Assembly: GCA_963970005.1 (NCBI GenBank)
Contig: CAXAMN010003814.1
Location: 318,243-382,242 of the forward strand
Source of the DNA: Durusdinium trenchii
Taxonomy: Eukaryota > Sar > Dinophyceae > Suessiales > Symbiodiniaceae
Direction: 5' to 3'
Length of the DNA: 64,000 nt
Made by a program: the position numbers and the translations under genes. How positions within the stretch are numbered: the stretch's first letter is position 1; each line of letters starts with the position of its first letter. Of the stretch, positions 54,801 to 62,139 are shown in pieces. The notes beneath the pieces were generated by a model. It was not told where the DNA came from. It was given only the letters and a program-made list of their open reading frames with translations, and did no database searches.

Positions 54801-57800
54801 CGAGTCAAGCTTTGAGATGAAACGGGCTGCTGGTTGTGGTTTGCACTACAGTGAACGCTGTTGTGCATAGCACTACGGCCATAGCTGCCATACGAAATGG
54901 AACACCACCGGCGACCGAAGACATCGCCTATGAAGGGCTTGAGCTGGGTTGAAAGATGGTTGAAGGTGACTGATCCATCCGTGCGGGAAGAATGTTCCAA
55001 CACAAACTCTTCCCTTCCAACTCAAACTCAAAAAGAAACGCTCTCTTCTTTTCTGCGTCTTCTCAAGGCCTTCGTGGGCCCCCAGGGTTTCTCGACCCTG
55101 CTTGACATGTAAAAAGGGCTCACAAATCATGAATGATCAAGCCATGCAAACGCTTGTGAGAGTGCATCAACACTCCCCCTAGCTTCTTCGAAGCTGGCGC
55201 GGAGCCGCGGCTCTCATGGTGGTCCGGTTGAGGTGGTCCGAGCATCAGCCATGGAGGGAAATGGATCAGACCACGAAATCCTGCCCCAACTCCCTTATCC
55301 AAGCAACTCGCCAAGCACTTATATGAACCTCCTGATCCATCCTTATCATATATCCATCCTGATCCTCTTTTCGCCTCGAATGAAGAACCCTGATACCCAG
55401 CACCATGTTTGGGAAGAACATAGTTCCTCCATGACAGTTTCGGATTGCCAGGTCAAACAAGTTCAAACAAATCATCTCCGGTTTGAAAGTTTGATTATAT
55501 AGAAAGAACGACAAATTGCCCATTAGAGCCCAAGCAGTCGAGTGACTCATTTTCAAACTTCGAACAAGCGATTGAAACGTCAAACGTCCGAGATTCTCAA
55601 CGAAATCTCTGCGACCGCCATATATTGCTGTTGCTGGTCGAGTCGCCCATTCCTGTGCGATCTGTTTGCACTTCGCTTAGGCGTCCAGTCCTTTCAAAAG
55701 GACCTTCCGTCCAAGCGATGAATTTGATGCCTCTGCTGGCGGCATCCGGAAGACAACTACCAGTGCACTCAGATTATCAGTACTCTTCAACTTCTGGGCT
55801 TGCTTCAGTAGCGACTCAGCCGCAGCTTGCGGGGATCGTGTTCCTGAGCTTTCAACGGATGAAAAAAATGGATCACGACAACTCAGGAGAAGCGAAAACA
55901 AAGGATGTCATTCAATTCAATCAATCATTGAGGGACGGAAACGATGAAATCAGCCAAATTAAACACGTGCTCTGCAAAAAAACAAGGTTCTCCGCAACTG
56001 TCGTCTGATCGACTGGACAGCGTCCAAGTTTGTCATGCTCTCAAAGACGCCGTCAGAGGCAAGCAGGATGAACTCCGTGTCGGCATCTACCGAGAAGACG
56101 GTCACGTCTGGTTCTGATAATAGTCCTGGACATTTCGTCCATGTTGAGCGTGTGAAATCTCCCAAGGCGCGGCTCACTGCGAGGCCACCCTTCAGGTAGC
56201 CATCACATGTCGTTTGGATCCCTTCCATGTTCAGGCGTTCTTTTTCAAATGGCTCACATGGCCTGTGATCCTTCGTCATCACCGTCAAGGATCCTCCTTT
56301 GCAGGCCAAGGCTCGGCAGTCTCCGAGGTTGGCCACAGCTAGCTCGTGTTCATCTCGCACAGCGATGCAGGCACATACGCCCGAGGACAAGAGATAGTCC
56401 GGGACGTCTGCTTTATCTTGCTTCAAATGGCCCAACAACGCTGCATCAGCCTTTTGAAAGGCTTCTTTCATTCTAAGGCCCATATCTGGCCCCTTTTCCT
56501 TTCCCAAGAGCTTTGGGAGTGTTTCTTTCACATAGGTCACGGCTTCAGCTCCGCCGTGGCCGTCGTAGACTGCGAAGAAGTTGTCTTGCACGTCAACGGC
56601 ATCTTCCATGGCTCCGCGGCCATTTTGCATGACGCACCAGCCATGCTGGTCGTCTCCTCCACTTGCATCAGAAGGTAAAGGTTCGACCTCCTTTCCTCGT
56701 CCGAGGCATGGGCACACCGCTCCCATGGCTCAGCAAAAAGGGCGTTAAGTTAAGATCCTCGTTGGGACCTGAGGGCCCTTTCCGTTTGATCCGACCTTAC
56801 GACAGCAACCCCCTTCTGAACCACATGCTTCTTTGGATCTTGCTTGACTGCTGGTGAGGACCATGCCCTCCTATCAACAATAACTAAAGCAATCAGTCTT
56901 GAAGATTCGGGGATCTACGCAGTCTTCTCCCCCTTCCCCAACCGCCCCAACGGCCCCAACGGCCCCCGTCCGTCGGGCGACGATCTGCGTGAACTCCGGC
57001 TGCCGATCGGCGCGGAGCTCCTCCGGCGTCACAGGTCGGTCAAGAACGAGGGCTGTCGCGGACCGTGGAGAGGAACTGCTAAAGGATCCCCCATCACATC
57101 CCAAACAGGTGTTCTTCCATCCACAACTCTCACCGCAAAAACTTCCGCGGGTGAAGCAACGGCCCAAAGCGGCCACGGGCGAAGCAACGGTCCTCGTCCC
57201 GAAAGCACTTCACAATCTGAAAGTATCGATCAATGCCACCGACCTCGCGGCGGAGCTGCCAATCAGGAGCCGGCAGCGGGAGAGGGGCGGGATCCAAGTT
57301 CCGATGGCCCCAGAATGGGGTCCCCCTCCTTTGACGGCCCCTTTTTGGGTCAGCGGTGCTGACTGGGCTTCCTGACCATCAACAGCTGCTTGAAGGTCTG
57401 AGGCGACTGTGGCAAGGCGTAGAACTGCCTCAAAGCCGGGAGCTTTCAGTGCTTTTCAGTGCTTTTCAGTGCTTTGAGGCTTTAAAAATATCGGATTCTT
57501 TCAAAGGAATATATAAATAGGTCAAAGCCCCGAAATGCCAAGTGCCCAGTTCTTCCAAGTCCTGTTTCTGGCGTTGTTCTTCCAGTTCAAGGTCTTGTTG
57601 ATCCAACAAGAATGGGTCACAGGGCTGAGGGGTTGTGGGTCGAGGGTCGCTTCGAAGAAGCCGGTGTACAACGACTCTGTTGGGGGTTTGGGCCTTTCGA
57701 GGAGGGTGCTGGGCATATCACCATCCCATGTACCCATCAAAACACCCACGACGCGTTCGCCAAGAAACCTACCGTCTCACCGTTCGCCAAGAGACCCTGG

Positions 57801-60800
57801 ATTCATGCGAGATGGGACCACAAAATCCCGTGCACCTTCAGGTGTCGACTTAATGAGCACGGGTGTCTCGATCTCCTGAGACGGTGAGATGGTGAGTCGA
57901 CACCAAGCTGGCCGCGATCCTAAATCCTGCCGTGTTCACTGGGAAGACAGTACTTATTGAGGCCTGGAACAGGTTATGTTAACTCTTATTCTCGTTAGCA
58001 CAAAATCTCCACATCTTCAAGGAGCTGAGTTCATATCAGTCCCTGCACTCGACCTCTTGAACTCGCAAGATAAGGACCCCATTTGGGATCCATCAAGTGG
58101 TTGAAGAACCACCTTCTGCCCTTTCTGAAAGCCAAGGTGCGCAAAACTCCAGGTCACCCAAATACCTAAGAGGCCATGACGTACGGTCCGACACGAAGTT
58201 TGTGCCAAAGGACATGAAATCCTTTTGCTGGAGGTCAAACCATCTCCATATTTCACCATCCAAAAGGTCGGACGTTTCAGCATATTTCACGCGCATGCAG
58301 AAAGCAGCTCTACTCTCCCATCAATCCGAATGCTGAACATCATCTTCTGTCCTCAACTTATGAAAAATTATACCAACATAGACCCCAACAGTAAACTGTT
58401 TGGGGAATAATATGGTAAAGTAGAACATGCGATAGACTAATAGACGTCCAAAAGCCATGAAAATATCCACCTGAAAATGACACGCCGATGCCCCAGCTTT
58501 GCTGCGTCCCAGGCTGCTCTCGCACTTCTCGGGTGACTTTGTTGCGGAGGAGCAAGGCGTCCTTGATGGGATTTCGTCGGATGTCCAAGTAGCCTCAAGG
58601 ATGCCAATTTGCTGAGACCCTAATTAAGAAGCTACTAGTAACAAGGTGCCACGCTAGTAGTAACAAGTGCCTTACTAGTAGTAACAAGAAGCTACTAGAA
58701 ACAAGTGCATGGCACGTTGCATGACGGTCAGCGACCCGATGACACCAACAGCGACCCATTGGACCCCCCTTGGAGCCGTTGGATCAAACCGGACCAAGTC
58801 GCGGTATCGCATCCGGGTGTCCTGGATGTCTGAGCCAAAGGCGTCACTCCGACACTCCGAGGGTTTTGTCGCCTGGTGGAGTCTCTGTGGGAAGTCATTC
58901 TTCAACAAGACACTCTTCCTGCAGAGTGATCGTTGGTTTGTGAAACTTGGGAAGCGTTGGTTTGCGAAGAAGTGTCAGTTGCTCACATCTCGATCGCATT
59001 GCTCTTTGCTCCTCATTGGCATCGGTCACATCCTCGATCTTAAAGGGTGGCGTGGCGCTGGCATTCCTCAGATCCAACGGATTCGACGGACCTTCAACCC
59101 TGGGATTTCAAGCAGCATGTCACAATCTTCAAACATCAGCCCCCATGACTTAGGAAAGCTCATCACCGAACATGTGGTGAAAGGTATTTTGCTCTTAGCC
59201 GCCCGGGTACCGCGCATGCGTCGGGTTTTGGAATGTTTGTTGATGCATCATATACAGGCTTGGCGAGTCTAGCCATGTCTCTCCCTGAGGCAACCCTATA
59301 CATCTCAAAATGTGGGGAGTTGATCATCCATGCCCCTCGACTTCGGACCATCAGGACAGACCCCCCAAAAAGGCGCTACTAGTACCAATATCTACCAATG
59401 ACCACTTGGGAGACTGGTGCTCAGTAGCTACAAAGTGAATGAGGTGATCATCGACCCCCTGATATATAGATCCTAGCAGCTGCTCGGCCCAAAATCCGTT
59501 GTATTGCCAAGAACCATGACCGTCCGGGGACGCACCAAGATCCACATTCCGGTGTTCCAATCCGAAGTCCACGGAATGTCCTCAGAGATCTCATGCCGGG
59601 CGTCAAGATCTCCATGGACTCAGCCACGATCTCGATCTCGCCAGTCCTCAGGTTCACGCGTTCCAACTGCGGGCTCCAGGTGGGTCCGGTCAAAATGCCG
59701 AACCGAAGATGTTTCAAGTGAAGCATCCGCAGAAATGCAAGAAATGAAGCATCACTCATCAAGAGTCGTTAGGTTTTACAGGTCCTCCGAGCTGTGTTCA
59801 GCCTGCGGAGCTCCGTTCGCCGTCCGGTGCCGTGAGCCGGCCGTGAGCCGCCGAGGCACGCTCGGTCCTTGTTTTTGGCACTCCGTTCGACCACCTTGCA
59901 GCGGATGGAGTCGAGGGGGTGGAGGAAGGTTGGAGGCAGTACCCCCGCGGCTGAGCCAGTAGGGCACGAAGATTGCTCGCCCAATTCCCATACGACAACA
60001 ATGCATCTTGGGGCATGATGGGCACATGGTTTCCGAACTCCGAACTCTTTCGCCAAACCAAAAAAAGAGGATTGGAACTCTCGGACGTCGAAGGACCGGC
60101 ACCCACTCTTCCAAGAGTCTGGCACAAGCCCGGTCCACTGACGACAGAATTCTCACTCATCTGCTCGTAGGCCGTCTAAACGAAACTGCCATGGAAACCC
60201 CCATCGCTTCGAGAAGCACGCTGGCCGTCCCCCAGCCTCGCCTTGCCCGTGACCTGCACCGGACGTGGCAGCTCAACGGGTTTTGGATCACTCCGTGGCT
60301 CCAGCCCAGTCAAGGCTTAGCTTGCTGATTGTGCAAAGCACCAATCCCAAGCTGCCAAGCAGGAGAACCTTTTGTACTCACCATGCAAGGAAGGGGTTGA
60401 ATATCCTCGAAGTACAGTCCAAAAACCGTGGGGTCACTCAGTGGTCACTCAAAGATTCCAATGTCTTAATTTTGTTGGCAACTTGTCCTGCCGTCCCCTC
60501 CTTAAATCATGACGGAACTCTGAGGCCTTCATCTTCCCTCTCTGTCACTCACGCGGCCACAGCTTCGGAGAAAAGGCAAAAAAGAAACGCCTTCACGACA
60601 TACTCCCGACCCACATTCTTGGCTTGAGTATATCTGTCCAAGGCTTTCTCATCCGAAGCATCCTTGGGCACGAGGCAAGCAATGCCCAGGCCGCCCAGAT
60701 TCGATCGCTCCACATCGCCCAGTGGCGAGGGGGTTTGTCCACAAACTTGGAACTTGACACTCTGTTGAGACAAGGACTTTGGCATATCAACCGGGAAAAG

Positions 60801-62112
60801 ATCACTTCAACAACATATGTCTACGACATGAAAACGACCACACCTTTCAAGACCAAGCGCCCAAGTCATCAAGATGTTTGTTGGAATTGCTCCACCTCCT
60901 GATTCCCACCTACTACACATCACGCTAGAGTACTGTTTGCAGCTTTTCGCGTTGGAGACAAACAGCGTGCGAGTCGGGTCAGTTCAAAGCCCTTTCTCCA
61001 TGCTTAGTGCCAAGTGCTCTCTATGGCCTCCCGTCCTCTTACGATGAACACAAAGACATAGAAAAGGATGTCGCTCTTGAACATGTAATGCAAGTGAAAT
61101 ACATATGCAAAGGCAAAAAGACGCATCATGTCTTTATCATCTGGATATGCGCCACCCCAGTCAGGAAACACATGGAAATGCACCAATGACCCATCCTTCC
61201 GCTTCCACATTCCCGCTGTGCCTTCGGGAAAATCACCTGGCATGAAAATCTGGTGGGGTGAAACCCCAGAACATCTGCAAAGCACCACGACGAAAACTGC
61301 GATCAACCCACTTTCCTGGAGTATGCCATTCTTCACTTGATGGTGATCCGGTTCCCCACAAATGATCTGTTTGAGGGTCTCGGGAGGATCTGTGCTCCTG
61401 TACTTACCCGGTCTACAACGGGCAGAGGCTCCAGCTCCGCCCCCACGCGTGTTTCGCGCTGGCGCGCGTGCGCGGGCACGCGGCCTGGGTGATGCCGTAG
61501 CGGTCCCGGAGGTCCACGAAGGCGAAGTGGTTCATGTCGCGGGACATCTGCACCCATCCCGAGATGGTCACCGTCTGGCCCACGTGATCGAGCCTTGAGA
61601 ACCCAAGGATGGAGTGGACGAAAACGGGTCAGGGAGGGAGGAGCCAATTCCAGAACTCCCTGTCTGGTGTGGGGCATCAGCTTGCTCTAAAAAGACTATA
61701 TACTCAGCAATGCATGGGCTAGCGGCTAGTTTTTACAGTAGCCAGTGGCTGGCCAGGGTCAGCCCCATAACTCTCAAAGGGACAGGCCATGTCCCCCACA
61801 GACCAAAAAATCCCCAACCAAAACAGCAGTGACAACAGTGAATAAAATGTTAATTGGATTCTCAGCTCATCTGCCCGAAGGATGCCGTGAAAGAATCCGA
61901 CTCGTAAAGCGCAAGAAGGTCTGCCCTCCCTGCCAGCCCTGCCCAGCTCCTTTAGCCACAGCTCCGCAGCTCCCCGCAGCTGTGCGTCCGGTGCCCCGTC
62001 CGCAGCTCCGGCATGGCGCCCGGCGCCCAACGCGCGCGCGCACCGCGCACCGCGCCCGTCGCGCGGCAGCTGGGCTGAATGGACTGGTCCAAGCCGAGGC
62101 AGCCGAGGTCTT
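28119..62112 (-). CDS. Aspartyl-tRNA synthetase, bacterial (organellar) type; about 34 kb gene
   Basis: At least 27 minus-strand exons, listed in four block entries, read in perfect family order: [11 protein letters not shown]-fold, class II motif 1, motif 2, GAD insertion, motif 3, C-terminus with stop at 28119. Family knowledge: the enzyme charges tRNA-Asp with aspartate. The GAD insertion between motifs 2 and 3 marks the bacterial form, so in a eukaryote this is expected to serve mitochondrion or plastid. A targeting peptide is likely but its exon was not defined. Almost all exons are under 110 nt. Some small exons are still unlocated (before YLDIRR, between REVRE and EIETP, before AMDRFG, around the GAD domain, and between KHHPFTSP and NAYDM). 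Introns hold a copia element, a whole PP2C gene copy, minisatellites and a helicase fragment. No broken exon was seen, so the gene is probably functional. Confidence 0.92.
29250..29410. repeat. GC-rich short tandem repeat (GGGCTCGCGGGCT type)
   Basis: Degenerate tandem units rich in GCGGGCTCG fill about 160 bp. A similar GCGGGCCCGC patch occurs near 33,940-33,985 in the same intron. Translation gives Arg/Ala/Gly low-complexity frames on both strands; not a gene. Confidence 0.8.
29706..29995. repeat. Dispersed CTCTCGCGTT / CTTATGTT repeat, copy 1
   Basis: Irregular repetition of ACTCTCGCGTT and ACTCTTATGTT motifs, ending with an ACACCGGTCTATGTCTAGCG box. The same arrangement recurs at 31,237-31,345, where the final box reads ACACCGGTGTATGTCTAGCG. 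It lies in the AspRS intron. Confidence 0.65.
31237..31345. repeat. Dispersed CTCTCGCG repeat, copy 2
   Basis: A shorter copy of the 29.7-30.0 kb repeat, with the shared terminal box TGTATGTCTAGCG at about 31,330. It is followed by a tract with ACCCTTTACGAATGCTCTCG, similar to ACCCTTCGCAATGCTTTCG near 47,391, pointing to another dispersed family. Confidence 0.55.
31548..31612. repeat. (CAAA)n(CATA)n(TA)n compound microsatellite
   Basis: Runs of ACAA, then ACAT, then AT, in one AspRS intron. Low-complexity translations here are artefacts. Confidence 0.9.
32510..33050 (-). pseudogene. PIF1/Helitron-like helicase C-terminal fragment
   Basis: Two minus-strand blocks read as the end of an SF1 helicase. 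About 33045-32893 contains [20 protein letters not shown] followed by [14 protein letters not shown]. About 32753-32540 starts after an AG and reads [20 protein letters not shown] and [20 protein letters not shown]. Family knowledge: an A-x-x-x-QGQTL block followed by V-x-LSRV-x(4)-DLL is the motif V/VI region of PIF1-type helicases, including Helitron transposases. Between the blocks a 140-bp insert could be an intron. No upstream ATPase motifs (Walker A/B) were found, so I read this as a relic lying in an AspRS intron on the same strand. It could also be a short remnant of a host helicase gene. Confidence 0.55.
33387..33412 (+). repeat. (TATC)n microsatellite
   Basis: Six to seven TATC units in the AspRS intron between exons 24 and 25. 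Confidence 0.9.
38761..48461 (-). CDS. AspRS exons 11-17: after motif 2 and the GAD insertion
   Basis: Exon 11 (48461-48435, only 27 nt) encodes DCEMSFVCQ and joins exon 12 (47890-47834), [19 protein letters not shown]. Exon 13 (about 41855-41808): [16 protein letters not shown]. Exon 14 (40754-40690): [20 protein letters not shown]. Exon 15 (40014-39971): [14 protein letters not shown]. Exon 16 (39517 to about 39400): [20 protein letters not shown]. Exon 17 (38794-38761): [12 protein letters not shown]. Exons 14-16 join in frame through GA and GC donors and correspond to the alternating strands of the GAD domain. Family alignment predicts a missing exon between 12 and 13 and one or two near 16-17. 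Confidence 0.85.
40561..40655. repeat. Inverted repeat, 19-bp arms
   Basis: ATCATGGGCCAACGTGGAT at 40561-40579 and its reverse complement at about 40637-40655 flank a 57-bp loop, just 3' of AspRS exon 14. A foldback intronic element. Confidence 0.75.
40845..40945. repeat. Dispersed TAGTAGCTTCTTGTTACTA repeat, copy 2
   Basis: GTAGTAGCTTCTTGTTACTA and CCCCGTTCGTAGC units in an AspRS intron, related to copies at 21.1 kb and 58.65 kb. Its CGTTCGTAG box is itself repeated four times. Confidence 0.6.
43639..43850 (+). repeat. Minisatellite, 42-bp period, about 5 copies
   Basis: CTTGAAGTGCAGATTTC units start near 43644, 43680, 43722, 43764 and 43806 (the last degenerate). The intermediate units are 42 bp, so frames stay open ([14 protein letters not shown] and its reverse), which explains the long ORFs here. 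It lies in the AspRS intron region between exons 12 and 13. Confidence 0.85.
44000..45310 (-). other. Orphan minus-strand open frames, function unknown
   Basis: Three frames look less random than their neighbours: 44854-44465 (contains [20 protein letters not shown]), a block near 44205-44011 ([20 protein letters not shown]) and one ending at 45027 ([20 protein letters not shown], then an in-frame stop). They share the strand of AspRS but match nothing I know. They could be a decayed mobile-element protein or a nested gene inside the AspRS intron. Confidence 0.25.
45380..45540 (+). repeat. (GT)n-rich microsatellite cluster
   Basis: Imperfect GTGTGT tracts with GTCTCTGTGTG and GAGTTGAGG(C/T)AGTGTGTG units repeated about 110 bp apart, directly before the 60-bp minisatellite. 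Confidence 0.85.
45594..46757 (+). repeat. Minisatellite, 60-bp period, about 19 copies
   Basis: The unit CTCCGCGTACTAAAGTTGTA, then CTACAAAGTCGCCAGTTCTC and ATCTTCCAGCTCCCCAGCTA, repeats almost exactly every 60 bp. A few units are 61 bp, which shifts the frame. Variants in single positions (AAAGTC/CAAGTC, CAT/CAG) recur in blocks, suggesting higher-order duplication: the variant order at about 45,940-46,200 is repeated at about 46,420-46,690. Because 60 is divisible by 3, several frames are open and give 20-residue Ser-rich repeats; I do not regard these as proteins. Ten N interrupt it. Confidence 0.95.
45767..45776. other. Assembly gap (10 N)
   Basis: Ten N inside the 60-bp minisatellite. 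The copy number in the genome is therefore probably larger than shown. Confidence 0.95.
46761..47030 (+). repeat. Minisatellite, 71-73-bp period, about 4 copies
   Basis: CCTGCATTTCGCGC starts at 46761 (CACTTC variant), 46832, 46905 and 46978. Each unit continues through a CGATCTCCGCAGAGGGTTGC box. The array directly abuts the 60-bp array, with no spacer. Confidence 0.9.
47125..47290 (+). repeat. Degenerate CTTGCATACTCATTGCA repeat
   Basis: Repeats of 11-19 bp built on CTTGCATACT and CACTTGCATACTT. Part of the repeat block upstream (plus sense) of AspRS exon 12. Confidence 0.75.
48541..48712 (+). repeat. LTR-like repeat, left copy
   Basis: Begins GCACTCTCACAAGCGTTTGC and runs to GAGTTTGTGTTGGAAG. 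It is nearly identical to the reverse complement of 54993-55164. The copy at right is preceded (reading minus) by TGTTGATGCACTC, a plausible copia LTR start, while this copy has CTGTGGACGCACTC. Confidence 0.85.
48731..49770 (+). pseudogene. Copia gag-like region and aspartic protease, broken
   Basis: Starts [16 protein letters not shown] at 48731. A charged Lys/Glu-rich gag-like region follows in three frames (to 49093, 49090-49350, 49347 on), so at least two frameshifts or stops are needed. The protease block reads [20 protein letters not shown] around 49,600-49,660, followed by [12 protein letters not shown]. The family motif is D-S-G-A-T-H; here the first residue is Gly (codon GGC at 49640-49642), removing the catalytic aspartate. 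A stop follows near 49,770. Confidence 0.8.
49771..51541 (+). pseudogene. Copia linker region and integrase, truncated
   Basis: The frame 49771-50685 holds a linker with [20 protein letters not shown], then a frame change into 50507-51541. The integrase shows a zinc-binding pattern ([16 protein letters not shown]) and the catalytic D (LSLDTAGP), D ([10 protein letters not shown]) and E ([11 protein letters not shown]). A Glu-rich insertion (51,060-51,250) separates the first two catalytic residues. All three acidic residues are intact; a stop ends the frame at 51541. Confidence 0.85.
51923..53214 (+). pseudogene. Copia reverse transcriptase, frameshifted, first active-site Asp lost
   Basis: RVT_2-type domain: [36 protein letters not shown], then [11 protein letters not shown] where the family has D at the first position. 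The codon is GGC at 52475-52477, one A-to-G step from GAC. A frameshift near 52,520-52,545 moves to [20 protein letters not shown], then [14 protein letters not shown] (YVDD at 52773-52784), a stop, and [14 protein letters not shown] in a third frame. Three open segments, so no functional enzyme. Confidence 0.88.
53215..53640 (+). pseudogene. Copia RNase H, broken
   Basis: Reads [20 protein letters not shown] (with the first RNase H Asp), a stop near 53,350, then [20 protein letters not shown], the normal end of copia RNase H (ADxxTK), in another frame. Confidence 0.8.
53894..54730 (+). pseudogene. Accessory C-terminal ORF of the copia element
   Basis: The open frame 53894-54595 starts with one membrane segment ([20 protein letters not shown]), then a Pro/Ser/Glu-rich region. 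It ends with [13 protein letters not shown] and, in another frame near 54,590, [10 protein letters not shown]. The H-x(4)-C ... C-x-x-C spacing resembles a small zinc-binding module. Inference: an envelope-like or element-specific accessory domain that follows RNase H. It is frameshifted before the last two cysteines. Confidence 0.5.
54993..55164 (-). repeat. LTR-like repeat, right copy in inverted orientation
   Basis: Reverse complement of the left repeat, with only a handful of mismatches and one or two single-base indels over about 170 bp. The minus-strand start TGTTGATG and end GTTGGAACA would fit LTR termini (TG...CA). No 3' LTR in direct orientation was found after the last ORF. Confidence 0.85.
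55508..56851. repeat. Segmental duplication, copy 2 (PP2C locus, inside AspRS intron)
   Basis: Counterpart of 14,366-15,715, same orientation. The left boundary lies near ACAAATTGCCCATTAGAGCC at 55,510, with weaker similarity for about 20 bp further. The right boundary falls at 56,851, after CTTGACTGCT, where the sequence switches to GGTGAGGACCATGCCCTCCT. That junction sequence matches the copia leader at 48,720-48,745. Confidence 0.92.
55677..56726 (-). CDS. PP2C-type Ser/Thr protein phosphatase, copy 2
   Basis: Exons 56726-55993 and 55848-55677 have exactly the lengths of copy 1 (734 and 172 nt), with a 144-bp GA-AG intron. The 301-residue product differs from copy 1 at four positions that I can see (I/V in MEDA[I/V]DV, A/G in LL[A/G]KEK, E/K in KQD[E/K]ADV, Y/C in RALA[Y/C]KG). 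Exon 2 is identical. All PPM motifs and the MGAVCPC acylation signal are kept, so the copy has stayed intact. It lies wholly inside AspRS intron 10, on the same strand, between the inverted LTR-like repeat and AspRS exon 10. Whether it has its own expression is unknown; about 125 bp of upstream sequence was copied too. Confidence 0.9.
56852..56877 (+). repeat. Fragment of copia leader at the duplication junction
   Basis: GGTGAGGACCATGCCCTCCT plus ATCAACA matches 48,720-48,745 (one T/C difference), which is the region immediately after the left LTR-like repeat and over the gag start codon. It abuts the right edge of the duplicated PP2C block. Confidence 0.75.
56982..58593 (-). CDS. AspRS exons 6-10: class II motifs 1 and 2
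   Basis: Exon 6 (58593-58518): [20 protein letters not shown]. Exon 7 (57875-57796): [18 protein letters not shown] and VVPSRMNPG. Exon 8 (57428-57377): [17 protein letters not shown]. Exon 9 (57243-57193): [17 protein letters not shown]. Exon 10 (57020-56982): [13 protein letters not shown]. Exons 7-10 splice in frame with GT, GT and GA donors. The [16 protein letters not shown] block is motif 2, whose Arg contacts ATP and tRNA; the usual FRDEDLR is FRDEELR here. Exon 10 is followed by the 8.5 kb intron. Confidence 0.93.
58627..58707. repeat. Dispersed AACAAGAAGCTACTAG repeat, copy 3
   Basis: Reverse-complement relative of the repeats at 21.1 and 40.9 kb: four GTAACAAG units within 80 bp, in the AspRS intron between exons 5 and 6. 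Confidence 0.6.
59602..62112 (-). CDS. AspRS exons 1-5: N-terminus and anticodon-binding OB-fold
   Basis: Exon 1 (about 62112-61965) reads to [10 protein letters not shown]. Its GA donor joins exon 2 (61593-61485), [15 protein letters not shown] and [14 protein letters not shown], giving the canonical [11 protein letters not shown]. Exon 3 (about 60662-60597), [20 protein letters not shown], ends in YV at a GT donor. Exon 4 (60253-60218) is [12 protein letters not shown]. Exon 5 (59666-59602) is [18 protein letters not shown]. This order matches the anticodon-binding domain of bacterial AspRS. The borders 5' of exon 3 and 3' of exon 4 are less certain. Upstream of exon 1 the frame stays open through a GC-rich, Ala/Arg-rich stretch that could be part of a transit peptide. 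Confidence 0.85.
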
Positions 62113-62139
62113 CTTTTCAACCGGAGGGAAACCTGCCAA

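Larger units (their letters stand above)
48541..55164 (+). mobile_element. Degenerate Ty1/copia retrotransposon bracketed by inverted terminal repeats
   Basis: A full complement of copia domains lies on the plus strand in the order gag-like region, protease, integrase, reverse transcriptase, RNase H, plus a C-terminal accessory ORF. It is flanked by 48541-48712 and its reverse complement at 54993-55164. Integrase before RT places it in Ty1/copia. Frameshifts, stop codons and substitutions in both protease and RT active sites indicate a dead copy. It sits antisense inside the 8.5 kb AspRS intron. In normal LTR elements the terminal repeats are direct, so the inverted arrangement implies rearrangement or the remains of two oppositely inserted elements. 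Confidence 0.85.

Noticed and set aside
56852-59600. Second, separate AspRS-like gene around 57 kb
   Set aside because: The 57 kb exons supply only the parts missing from the 28-48 kb exons, in the right order and phase, with no overlap. One gene explains both.
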